A stretch of 64,000 bases of DNA, taken from Dryomyza anilis (lineage: Eukaryota > Arthropoda > Insecta > Diptera > Dryomyzidae). The notes below the pieces were generated by a model. The model saw only the letters and a list, made by a program, of their open reading frames with translations, was not told the origin of the DNA and did no database searches. The stretch is taken from NCBI GenBank assembly GCA_951804985.1, contig OX638130.1, forward strand, positions 119,797,593 to 119,861,592, given 5' to 3'. The position numbers were made by a program, and so were the translations under genes. Positions 1 through 10,709 of the stretch are shown here, piece after piece; within the stretch, counting starts at the first letter, position 1, and each line of letters begins with the position of its first letter.

Positions 1-244
1 TCTATTTAATTTTTATTCATTGTTTGTTCAATCTGAAGTAAACAAAAGTTCTAGCAGTAATGTTCCCGATAATTTCAAAACAGCTGTTTCTGCAATAATG
101 GGAAATATGGGTTCTATAGATGAACAGTTTATTTGACTGTGCTCATTTTTGGGACAATTTAAATAATATGAGTATAATAAATATAAATTTATGAAGACTA
201 TTAATGAAAATAATTAGAAAAAAAATGTCTTTCTTCTCTTGCAG
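1..244 (+). other. 3' end of an upstream intron of the LRR gene, with splice acceptor
   Basis: The reading frame of the LRR exon opens directly after a pyrimidine-rich stretch (tcttctctt) and a gcag acceptor whose AG is at 243-244. Upstream sequence is AT-rich with stops in all frames. The exons encoding the signal peptide and N-terminal LRR cap must therefore lie upstream of the window. Nothing else is recognisable in this stretch. Confidence 0.8.
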
Positions 245-3155
245 ATACCTTCACGCGCTCTAAACACTATGCAGAAACTGAACGCCTTAGATTTCGATTC
301 CAATGATATCAACAAAATCGACGACTACAGTTTCTATGGTCTGCGCCTGTCCAAACTGAATATGAAGGGCAACAAACTGCAGAGCATCCCCGAACATGGC
401 TTTGTGGGACTTGAGGAGTCCATGCAGGAGATTGATCTGTCCGAGAATCGGTTGCGCACATTTCCCATGTTGGCACTGCGTAAACTCGACTATCTGCGCA
501 CACTACGTCTCTCGAATAATCAAATTTCCACATTCTACGGTGACATAACATTGGCCACGAATAATGCAACGGCAGCGGGTTCATTACGTTTACCATCCTT
601 AGTTTTTCTCGATCTGAGCTCGAATCAGTTTACAGAGATTGTCGACGATTGTTTTCGTGCATTTCCACAACTCAAGACGTTGTCCTTCTATGCCAATCAG
701 ATTGAGCTGGTGCAACCGGAGGCATTCAAGAGTCTGAAGGAGCTGATGTCACTCGACATGTCTCACAATCGCATCATAACACTCGACGCAAAGATATTCG
801 AGCGCAATAAACGTTTGCAGACCATCGATCTGAGTCACAATCATATACATGCGATCGGCGGTGTCTTTGCCGAGTTGCCGCAGCTGCGCGAGATCTTCCT
901 CTCGGAGAACAACATACTCGAGCTGCCCGCCGATGCCTTCACCAATTCAACGAATGTCGATGTTATATATCTCGAGTCGAATGCCATAGCACACATCGAT
1001 CCCAATGTATTTAGTACTCTACTCAATTTGGATCATCTCTATTTGCGCTCCAATTTCATACCTTTGATTCCGGTGACACTCTTCGACAAGTGTCTGAAAC
1101 TTACGTCGCTCTCACTGGACAACAACGAGATGCAGGAACTGGAGATTGGCATGTTTCGCAAGTTGGAGTATTTACGTGAGGTGCGTTTGCACAATAATCG
1201 CATACGTCGCATACGCAAGGGCGTCTTTGAGCCACTACCGGGCTTGCAGGAGCTGCATGTGCAGAAGAATAACATCGAGGACATTGAACCGGGCGCCTTT
1301 CATAGCTTAAACAATCTGCAGCACATCAATCTGCAGGATAATCAGCTTACGGTGCTAGAGGATATTTTCCCAAGCGAGTCGGAAAATGCATCCGCATTGT
1401 TGTCCATACAGTTAGAGTCCAATTATCTGACCAAGGTGCATGCAAAGACATTCCGCAGTCAGGGACGCATTCAAATCATGTGGCTGCGTGATAATCGTCT
1501 GCAGAAGATAGATAAATCCTTGTTTATGGACCTGCGGGAGTTAGGACGCCTTTATATGAGCAATAACCAAATACGCGATATTGAGAAGGACACCTTTATT
1601 GCATTAAAGAATCTGAAATACCTGGACTTGAGCTTCAATCGTCTAAAGCTTTTGCGACGTGAGTACTTCGCAATGCTCGGAAATCTCGAAGAGTTAAGCC
1701 TAGCGCACAATGCCATTGAGGCCATTGAGGGTTTTGCCTTTAGCAAACTTAAGAGTCTTAAAGTACTCGATCTGTCACACAATCCGATAGTGCAACTCAC
1801 TAGAGACGTCTTTATGGAGGAGCTGTTTATCACGCATCTCAATTTTCAAAATGCCTCTTTGCGCAAAATAGAATTGCACACATTTGCATCGTTGCAGAAC
1901 CTGAATGATCTTAATCTGGAGCATAATTTTCTCAGTTCCGCGGATATACAAAAACTGGATGTGCCCAGTTTGCGCAGCCTACATCTGTCGCATAATAACT
2001 TCAGTCATGTGGGCGTCGTTGCCGGCATGTTTGACAAATTGCGTTCGCTTCAACATCTGACGTTGGCCAATTGCAGCATCGATACCATACCCGATCAACT
2101 GTTTACCAAGAACACAAATCTCGTTAAGTTAGATCTCTGCGACAATTTGTTGTCTGCCATGAATCGCAACATTTTCAACGGTTTGAACGTCTTCAAGGAG
2201 TTGCGTCTGTGTCGCAACTATCTAAACGAATTTCCACATATTGCGCTGTACAATTTATCCACATTAGAGACTCTCGATCTGTCGCGCAATCAGCTGCCCT
2301 CCATAGACTTTTTCAAACTTAGCGGTACGCTTAATCTGCGTCAGTTGAATCTAAAGGAAAACAAAATCACCTCCTTGAGCGGCTTCAATGCTGTAAATTT
2401 AACGCAATTGGATAGCGTCGATTTGAGTGGTAACTCGTTGCTCTCGCTGCCTGCGAATTTTCTGCGACACTCTATAAATCTGCAGCGTGTCGACTTGTCG
2501 AGCAATCGTTTTCTGCAAATTCCAAGTTCGGCGCTATCGGACGTCTCAATACCACGTCTATCTTGGCTGAATCTAACCGGCAATCCGATCAATAAGATTT
2601 ACACCGTTAAGGAGGAACGTTATCCGTACTTGAAGGAACTCTACATCTGCCAGACAAATCTCTCTATATTGACCTCAAAAGACTTTGAGGCTTTTCAAGC
2701 ATTACAACATTTACATTTGGTGAATAATCGTATAACACGCATATCGCCCGGAGCATTTAAGACGTTGACTAATCTACTTACGCTCGACATTGGTATAAAT
2801 GAGCTGGAAATGCTGCCAAAAGAACGTCTTCAGGGTCTGAAATTATTGCGTTTGCTTAATATATCGCATAATACACTGAAGGATCTTGAAGAGTTTAGCG
2901 TTGATCTGGCGCAATTGCAGACATGCGATCTGTCCTTTAATCAGTTGGATCGCATCTCGAAGAAGACTTTTCGTAATCTGCACAGTTTGACGGAACTATA
3001 TTTAATGGGAAATCGCATGACGGTGCTGTCTACGGATGCTTTTCGCTATTTGCGCAAGTTGCATGTGCTGGATTTGAGAAAGAACTACTTTGAACTGGTG
3101 CCCATCGAAGCGCTGAAGCCATTGGAAACGAATATAAAGACGCTGAAGTTGGAAG
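245..3155 (+). CDS. Large LRR cell-surface protein, LRR exon (5' partial gene)
   Basis: This 2911-nt exon encodes about 970 residues of almost uninterrupted leucine-rich repeats, roughly 40 units of 23-25 residues. They follow the extracellular typical pattern LxxLxLxxNxLxxLPxxxFxxL; examples are LRTLRLSNNQISTFYG, LVFLDLSSNQFTEI and LRTLDLSRNQ-like units. No insertion breaks the solenoid. The exon ends inside the codon for the first Asp of the LRR C-terminal cap, at a GTGAGT donor (3156-3161). The gene continues in exons 4698-4999 and 6573-7622, giving about 1420 codons in the window. Such proteins act outside the cell in adhesion, matrix organisation or ligand binding. Length and architecture recall the artichoke/CG7896/chaoptin class of insect LRR proteins, but I do not assign a symbol because the N-terminus is missing and no search was possible. 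An open frame can be read from a TTG at 239, but that lies in the intron and is not a real start. Confidence 0.93.
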
Positions 3156-4697
3156 GTGAGTTCAGGAGACTTTTTTTTATGAATTTCTTGCAATTTTATG
3201 ATTTTTTATGATGATGATTTAGTAAAAAGTAAAGTGAACTATTTTATATATAGCGCAAATCGGCAAACGAAATTCAGATCTATCGTTATATTTAGATTAA
3301 TGATGAGCAAAATATGCCAGAGTCTTGGTTTTACAAATCTTTTATAAGAACAAGAAAAAGATCGACCTTACGATGCAATGACAAGAACAATACTAACCCC
3401 GATCTGTAAAAACAAGATCGCCCTGTCGATGGAAGAGCAATCACAAGAACTGAGCTACTCGAGACAATCTTCCTCTGACAATTCATCCCTGAAACAATTC
3501 TTCTCCAATAACTTTTCTGTGAGATATTTCTTTCCTGAGGTTCATCCCTGAAAAATTCTTTCCCGATGCAATGCAAAGAATATTTTCTTCGAGACAGTTT
3601 ACCCGGAGAATTGTTATGTCGGCCATTCCTTACTTGTAACACTTTCTTGAGATAGTTCTTTCACCTGTCAGTTCTAATCTATCCTAATAATTCTTTCCTG
3701 AGACAGTTTCGGGAAAGAAGTATCTCGGGAAGAAATGTTCCCGAGCATAAACAATAATTTTTTTAGATTTTGTTCTGGTTCTTCTATTTGTTGGCAATTC
3801 CTTACCGGTAATACTGTCTTGAGATAGTTCTTTCACTGACAATCAATCTTTCTCTGACAATTCATCCCTGAAACAATTCTTCTCCAATAACTTTTCTGTG
3901 AGATATTTCTTTCTGAGGTTCATCCCTGAAAAATTCTTTCCCGATGCAATACAAAGAATATTTTCTTCGAGACAGTTTACCTGGAGAATTGTTATGTCGG
4001 CCATTACTTACTTGTAACACTTTCTTCAGATAGTTCTTTCACTTGTCAGTTCTAATCTATCCTAATAATTCTTCTCTGAGACAGTTTCGGGAAAGACATA
4101 TCTCGGGAAGAAATATCCCGGAGCATAAACAATAAATTTTTCAGATCGTATTTAGTTCTGGTTCTTCTATTTTCCGGCAATTCCTCGCCAGTATCACTTT
4201 CCTAAGATAGTTTTTTCACTGACAATCATATCCTAGTAATTCCTCTCTGAGACAGTTTCGGAAAAGAAGTATCTCGGGGAGAAATGTTCCCGAACATAAA
4301 CCATAATTTTTTCAGAACGAATATTGTTTTGGTTCTTTCATTTGCTCATCACTAGTCCAGATCCAACTACGTTGATTATAACATAAATCAACATAAAACA
4401 TAAAAAACTAACATAAAATCTTATTGAGCATAAAGTTCATTAATTTGCTCACATAACGTAGTCATACAATGGATTTTTAATGACAGCTTAAATAACGTTT
4501 ATGTTCAGCTCTTTTATACGATACGATACCATATTATATCTCTCTCTATTTCTCTTTCTCTTTCACGTATGCTTACCTACGTCACCAACCAATCAACAAA
4601 ATGATGCTGTTGATGCCGTTGTCAACAACAACCAATATCATCGCGACCATTACCATCATCGCGATGGCAACAATTCCGAAAACAACAACAACCACAG
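3156..4697 (+). other. Intron between LRR exon and LRRCT exon
   Basis: The donor is GTGAGT at 3156 and the acceptor is accacag, ending at 4697. Joining the flanking exons restores a phase-1 codon (G + AT = Asp) and the standard LRR cap start EDNPLHCSCD. The intron is 1542 nt. Most of 3330-4340 is a roughly 380-bp tandem repeat, annotated separately. The stretch 4345-4697 is AT-rich and ends in CAA/ACC-rich sequence that happens to be open in the exon 2 frame. Confidence 0.88.
3477..4340. repeat. About 380-bp tandem repeat inside the LRR gene intron (about 2.3 copies)
   Basis: The segment starting gacaattcatccctg at 3477 recurs at 3856, a period of 379 bp. The whole unit is conserved, including the blocks gatgcaat(g/a)caaagaatat, gttatgtcggccatt and gagacagtttcggga. 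A third, partial copy resumes at about 4200 (gagacagtttcgg at about 4248). The units are rich in short related motifs (ctgagacagttt, ctcgggaagaaat), so each may itself come from a shorter repeat. No ORF is shared between copies. Confidence 0.85.
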
Positions 4698-4999
4698 ATA
4701 ATCCACTGCATTGCAGTTGTGATGCTCAGAAACTTTGGGAATGGTTACGTGATCATCGCAAATGGTCCTCCAGCGATAATATTAATTATCTAAGGTGCGA
4801 ACACCCGGCGGAATTGCGTGGCAAGGTATTCGCTAAAATGGAACCGCAACAATTTTGTGATGCGCCATTAATACCGAAAATTGCCATACAGGATATACAG
4901 CCATATTCGGTTGTTGTTTCCTGGCAGAGTCGCGAACATTTAGGACTTAATGGCTATGAAATTGTCTACCATGCTATGGATGGTATCGATGCGGATGAG
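4698..4999 (+). CDS. LRR protein, exon with LRRCT cap and start of fibronectin-III domain
   Basis: With the last G of the previous exon this exon reads DNPLHCSCDAQKLWEW and onward, the hallmark of an LRR C-terminal cap. Cysteines are at CSC and later in RCEHPAELRG and QQFCDAP, giving the usual four-cysteine pattern. It then enters a fibronectin type III-like strand pattern (IQPYSVVVSWQSRE, then LNGYEIVYHAMDG). It ends after GAG at 4999 in phase 0, followed by GTAAGT. At 302 nt it fits in frame between its neighbours. An open frame extends upstream to 4601, but that part is intronic low-complexity Thr-rich sequence. The cap marks the membrane-proximal end of the LRR solenoid. Confidence 0.9.
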
Positions 5000-6572
5000 G
5001 TAAGTGTAGATATATTGCTGTGAAACACATACTACATAGTTAATAATAGTTTGAGCATGTTTGAAAGAGGGAAAAACACATACGATATATTCGCAAGTTC
5101 ATCATTAGATTAGTTGAAGTGTGTATGCACGTTGTTCGGATATCGGTGAATAGGGTATCATAAAAGTTTATAATGATTTACGAAAATTTCTATTTGAAAT
5201 ATGGGGAATGTTGTGGGGAATTTAGACACAGTATAATAAAAACAGAACAAAGTATGCAAAAATAAGATTTATATACATTCTATAAAAGTTCTATGATAGT
5301 TTTATATAAGTCAGACTATAGCTCTACAATAGATCTACCAGATTTCTATAGCTTTTCTGTAACAATTCTAAAATAGTTCTATAACAGTTTTATAACAGCT
5401 TTATACCAGTTCTATTAGATTTCTATAACAGTTCTATAAGAGATATATAACAGTTCTATAACAGTTCTATAACAGTTCTATAAGAGTTATATAACAGTTC
5501 TATAAGAGTTCTATAAGAGTTCTATAGGAGTTCAAGAACAGTTCTAAAATAGTTCTATGACAGTTCTACAACAGTTCTATAACTGTTCTATAGCAGTTGT
5601 ATAACAGTTCTATAACACTTTTATTACAGTTCTAGAAGAGTTATATAAAAGTTCTGTAACAGTTCTATAACAGTTCCATAACAGTTCTAGAACAGCTCTA
5701 TAAGAGTTCTACAACAGTTCTATAAAAGTTCTATAACAGATAAATAACATTTATATAACAGTTCTAGAACAATTTTAGAACAGTTCTGTAACAGTTCTAG
5801 AATAGTTCTAGAACAGTTCTATTACAGTTCTAAAACAGTTCTACAACAGTTCTATAACAGTTGTGTAACAGTTGTATAACAGTTCTATAACAGTTCTATA
5901 AGAGTTATATAACAGTTCTACAACAGTTTTATAACGGTTATATAACAGTGGTATAACAGTTGTATAACAGTTGTATAACAGTTCTATAACAGTTCTATAA
6001 AAGTTCTATAAGAGTTATATAACAGTTTTATAAGAGTTCTATAACAGTTCTATAAGAGTTCTAGAACAGTTCTACAACTGTTCTATAATTGTTCTATAGC
6101 AGTTGTATAACAGTTCTATAACAGTTCTATAACACTTTTATGAGAGTTCTAGAAGAGTTATATACAAGTTCTGTAACAGTTCTATAACAGTTCTATAACA
6201 GTTCCAGAACAGATAAATAAAAGTTATATATCAATTCTAGAACAGTTCGATGAGAGTTCTATAACAGTTGTATAAGTGTTCTATAACAATTCTAGAACAG
6301 TTCTATAAAGGTTATATAACAGTTTTATAACATAGTTTAAATGGAAGTGCCTAAAAATTCAATTATTAAAATCCATTAAAGTTAAACATAGAATGTAACA
6401 CAATTTTCTTAAGGTTTTGCAATTTAAACATTTTCGTTGCATCATCCGACAGTTTCTAGAATTGAGCTAAAAATAACCCAAAACATTGTATATGCCAGTG
6501 ATACGTGATAAAACCTCTTTGTCATTGTTAATTAAATCTGTCATTGTTTCTTCCTTTTTGTTTCGCCCGCAG
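5000..6572 (+). other. Intron between the two fibronectin-III half exons
   Basis: The donor is GTAAGT at 5000 and the acceptor is ttcgcccgcag, ending at 6572. Phase 0 on both sides joins ...DADE to IRGKRLNG..., which completes the fibronectin-III fold. The intron is 1573 nt. Two thirds of it is an 11-bp minisatellite (5280-6330); the flanks are AT-rich without other recognisable content. Confidence 0.88.
5280..6332. repeat. 11-bp minisatellite (consensus aacagttctat) in the LRR gene intron
   Basis: About 95 degenerate copies of aacagttctat run nearly head to tail. Common variants are aagagttctat, aacagttgtat and aacagttctag. Longer sub-blocks recur, for example a block with actgttctatagcagttgt near 5580 and again near 6080, which suggests local segmental duplication inside the array. 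The array ends about 240 bp before the splice acceptor of the transmembrane exon. No open frame runs through it. Confidence 0.93.
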
Positions 6573-7622
6573 ATACGTGGCAAACGTCTCAATGGCTCGG
6601 CGAACTCGGCTAAGCTAACAAAACTCATGCCCAACATGCGTTACCACATTTGCGTCATCGGCAGTGGCAATTGGCTCACGGAGCCTGTGGCAAATGCTCT
6701 ACAAAGGATACACTTTAACGACTCCTTCCTGATGCTGCGCGATGAACCGAACAATCAAATGCTTGTGGACCAGCAGGCGCTCATCGAGAACACCATCATC
6801 GCCGACCATGCACTCCAGGAGATACTCAAAAATTCGCACATCTCCACGTGCACCGACGTGCAGACGCTCGACTCGACGCCCAGCCTCATCACGGACGAGA
6901 ATGGGCTCTCGAGCAACGGCATCATACACTCGATACTGACGCGCCGCCTGGGCCTCATAGTCGGCTGCTGTCTGGGCATCATTGTCTTCATTGTCATGAT
7001 TTCGGTGCTCAGCTACATTAAGCTGAAGAAGCAACGCATTGAGAATGCGAAGCGCCAGCAGAGTATGCCGCCCGAGTACATCTCCTATCGACATTTCTCA
7101 ATACCCAACGAGGAGTTGGTGCGTTCCGGCACCGCCATTTCCAGTGTGCCGAGTGGCATCAGTGCGCACATCAGCGGCACAAGTCTGAGCACCAGCACCA
7201 CGGCGGCCACGACACCAATTGCTGGCGTGTCGGCCACGACAACGACGACGATGACGACTTTGTCAAAGCAGGGCAGCGCAATGGGAGATGGCAGTGTGGT
7301 CGCTGGTGGTGGCGGTGTTGGTGTCGGTGTGACTGTGGGTGATGCCGCTGCGGTGATGCCAAACATGGCTGCTGGTGGCAATGGCGCTGTGAATTTAAGC
7401 GCATCAAACTTAATGTCAACGCCAAATGATGTTGTTGGCATGACAACGGCGGTGGCAACAACTGCGGCGAATAACCACAATCATCATGCGCACCATAACC
7501 ATCACCATCATCACCATTTGCAGCAGCAGCAACAGCAGGGCAATCATCATCAGCAGCAACATATAGGCTACAACATGGCGGCAGGTGTGGTGCTCGGCGC
7601 CAATCATTTGAGTGCCTGTTAG
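6573..7622 (+). CDS. LRR protein, terminal exon: end of FN3, transmembrane helix, cytoplasmic tail
   Basis: The exon begins IRGKRLNGSANSAKLTKLMP, then MRYHICVIGSGNWL, which is the second half of a fibronectin-III domain with the typical L-x-P-x-x-x-Y-x-I-C-V strand. A juxtamembrane stretch follows, then one hydrophobic helix (LIVGCCLGIIVFIVMISVL, about nt 6954-7010) and a basic stop-transfer (KLKKQR). This predicts a type I membrane protein. The roughly 200-residue cytoplasmic tail is low-complexity: Ser/Thr/Ala, a Gly/Val run, then His- and Gln-rich segments near the end. It closes ...NHLSAC and TAG at 7620-7622. The exon is GC-richer than its surroundings, as expected for coding sequence. 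An in-frame ATG at 6486 is intronic. No kinase, TIR or other signalling domain is visible in the tail. Confidence 0.9.
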   Translation: MRGKRLNGSANSAKLTKLMPNMRYHICVIGSGNWLTEPVANALQRIHFNDSFLMLRDEPNNQMLVDQQALIENTIIADHALQEILKNSHISTCTDVQTLDSTPSLITDENGLSSNGIIHSILTRRLGLIVGCCLGIIVFIVMISVLSYIKLKKQRIENAKRQQSMPPEYISYRHFSIPNEELVRSGTAISSVPSGISAHISGTSLSTSTTAATTPIAGVSATTTTTMTTLSKQGSAMGDGSVVAGGGGVGVGVTVGDAAAVMPNMAAGGNGAVNLSASNLMSTPNDVVGMTTAVATTAANNHNHHAHHNHHHHHHLQQQQQQGNHHQQQHIGYNMAAGVVLGANHLSAC

Positions 7623-10311
7623 TCGTGGGCCTTTAAAGTGCCAGGCACAACACTCAAATGAAACACAAAAAATGAAAAAACCTTAACGAGCATAGGTTAA
7701 TCTAAAAGGTGCTCCAAAAATGTTGACACTTTTGTAAATACCATTAAAATAATAATTAAAATTAAGAGGCAGCATGTGTGACCGAGACAATGATTGGGTC
7801 GTATTGAAAAATCAAAAACAACTATGCTTAGTTTGTATTTCTTAATTTGTACTATTACTATTTTTTAATTTAACGCCTTATTGCTAAATGAGCTTTTGTT
7901 TGCTAAAGGGGCCATGCCTTTTATTATACTTCGTTTTGGAACCTACTACTTTTAAGTACTCTATGTAAATATACAACTAATTGTTGGTACATCATATAAG
8001 ACTTTTTCAAAATGTTCGTCTTCAAGAGCAAATATTTATTTTAATGCATTTTGAGATTCTAAATAGGAGGGCGTTGTAAAGTATTATCTGCTTGAACATG
8101 TAACAATGATATTCAAGAAAATTTGAATTTATGGAGTTACCAAATACCCAAATTTTTAAAACTAAACGATAGTTAAATAGATTGTTAAATAGATTATAGT
8201 TAAATAGATTGTATAGAGTTTTAGAAACCTTTTTTTATTTTGGAATTATAATTGAAAATATCAATTTAAAAATGAATTCGAAATTCTTTACGATGTTTTA
8301 GTTAATTTTAATTTAGTTTATAACTAATTTGGACATTGTTACAATAATACTCAGAAAAATGGAACTTATACGGTTTACAAATTCTAATTTTTCCAAACTA
8401 ATTCATACACTTTTCAAATTATATTGATTTATACAACTATTTAGCAGCCAAATAGTTACAAAATGGGAATAAAATACTATGCACCAAAAAATTACTATAT
8501 TCAAATATCAAGAAAAAAACGTATTTAACACAAATACATTTAAAAGTGCAAGTTGCAATAACCTGCTATTCTACAGAAACAAAATATCGAAATAATTGCA
8601 TTCAAAGTTTGACAAAAATTTACAAATATGAATAATAATGATTACAATTACTTACTATCTCAAAAATGAGTCATCTATCATTTATATTTTGAGCGGAGAC
8701 ATCGGAATACGTAAAATGGAGAGTTTTTCAAAACAATGTGGCTTACTTAGTTCGTACACAAACCAAAATCAGAACAAAATTTCAAAATGTGTAATAAACT
8801 AACGTGATAAGTCACACAAATTAATTTTAATTATATTTTTACGCAAACATCTGATAAGTCACAAAATTTAAAATCATAATCAATCAAAATGATAACTGAA
8901 ATTTTAACATTCACATTTTTTTCTTGTTTGCTACTTAATTATAAAGATTTTATTTTGAATAGAAAAAAAAAAAAAACAAGATGAATCAAACCAAAAAATG
9001 TTATTTTAACTAAACTGCAAAAACATGGTAAGACGTAAAAATTAAAAAAAAAAATATTTTAAACTAGTAATTGACATTTCAACATCTGTAATTAATTATC
9101 TTGATTATCGCTTAAATTATAAATAGAATTCAGATATTATAGTATATGTATATGAAAATTATATTTTGATGATTGTATGACTTTTCAAGTTTTCCACAGA
9201 AAACTTTAATATTAATGGGTGACGAAATCATTGGAGTAATCAACAAATGTGGGATAAATGGGGTTTTTTCAGTGTTTTTATGCCGAAAATCGTTGTTGAA
9301 AAAATGTGGCTTACTGCAATAACCTCCAAAGCCAACGTATTCGTTTGTACTACATGAAAGTAGTTATTTTTATATAAATAAAGAACTGTATGACTACTAC
9401 ATTTCTATAATTTATATTTTATATACTACATTTTTAAATAAAATAACTATATTTTTTTATTTAATTGTACGTCCTGAAATATGTAAATAAATTAGAACAT
9501 CTTCATTTATTATTGCTACATACTACGCCCGCATTTTTTATATTAGTACATACTGTGTTTATTAAGATTTCATAAAGAATGCGGTGTAAATAATACATCT
9601 GTATTTATAACGCATTATGTCTTTATTTAAAAATAAAGCTGCACTGCACAGTGTGCCCAAACGCTCATAAATCGGGTGAAATTCAGTATTTTCGGAACCA
9701 CTAAACCACTTTTAAAAATTTAAAAACTGTTGTACAGAGAGAACTTAAGAAAACTCAAGTCTTAAAATTGGAGTTTGTATCTTTAATGGTTATGGAGATA
9801 AAAATCAGTAAAGTTGAGTTTTTTTTTCATGAAATTTTTTCAAAAATTGTAAAAATCCAAAAGTTATCAGATTTTTAAAATTATTTTGTTTATGAACAGC
9901 TTACATTGAGAAAATGTGCTTACATGAGAAAACATCTTCATTAGTTTTAAAGATATAGACTAGAACATGATTTTTTTTTAATTTTTGAAGACTTTACTTT
10001 ACATATTTATTCAAAGATTGTACATTTTATCATAATAACAAAATATTTGTATGGGACTTTTATAAACAATTAACAAATCAATCATAAAATATATCAAGTG
10101 GTTTAGTAAATATAAAATTTTAAAACCGATTTTTTTTTTATTTTCAATTTTTTAATTTTTTTTTTTCGAAAATTGGACTTTTACGCAAATCTTATTCAGT
10201 AACGTGTACTGTTATTATATATTTTTGATAGATAACATTACTGAAAATATTTTAAATGAAAAATAAAACTTATCCAAAACAGATTTAACCAATCTAGCAA
10301 CACTGGTCAAA
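7623..10311 (+). other. 3' flank/3' UTR of the LRR gene and AT-rich intergenic sequence
   Basis: There is no ORF of note. The first few hundred bases after the TAG are presumably 3' UTR. Possible AATAAA signals occur at about 8468 and in the clusters near 8795 and 9376, and the sequence does not single one out. From 8000 to 10310 it is very AT-rich with homopolymer runs. No mobile-element boundary could be defined. Confidence 0.5.
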
Positions 10312-10709
10312 CCCAGTATGCCATTCGTTTCGAAATCGTTACGAGATCAATGCGAAATAAAGGAGAAATCATACGTAATCGGAAACTTTCTCGTACCGAT
10401 ATCGAGCGTCAAATTGGATCTACATGGTATGTAGATATCGATGCGTTTGGTCGGAGTTTTCTCGGTACGAGAAATTTTTTGAAATCGAAACGATATCGAT
10501 GAAAGAAATGATCAATGTTCGATATTGCTTCGAAAAATATTACGATATCGATGCGATAAAAATTTATATATCGTATCTTGTCAACGAATTTGAATGTACG
10601 AGAAATTACAAAAATTAGAATCGATAAAGCAACGAGATCGAACTTTTTTCTGTAAGTTATTTGATAAAAATTCGAGGCGTCGAAGGACTCCGATACAAGG
10701 CAGACTGGG
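10312..10709. mobile_element. MITE family A, copy 1
   Basis: A 398-bp element bounded by CCCAGTATGCC at the left and ggcagactggg at the right; the reverse complement of the right end is CCCAGTCTGCC. The interior is full of cgatatcgatg and acgagat motifs. Copies with the same interior lie at 27008-27367 and 62521-62846. It has no coding capacity. The superfamily is not assigned because the flanks show no clear target-site duplication. Confidence 0.8.

Noticed and set aside
4501..5023. Start of a separate gene at 4501 or 4601
   Set aside because: The 4601 frame is continuous with the LRRCT exon, but the acceptor at 4697 and the restored DNPLHCSC junction show that the upstream part is intron. 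The 4501 frame is low-complexity.
6699..7607. Minus-strand and alternate-frame ORFs overlapping the last LRR exon
   Set aside because: They are antisense or shifted shadows of the transmembrane/tail exon, whose frame is fixed by the FN3 and membrane segments and by splice phase.
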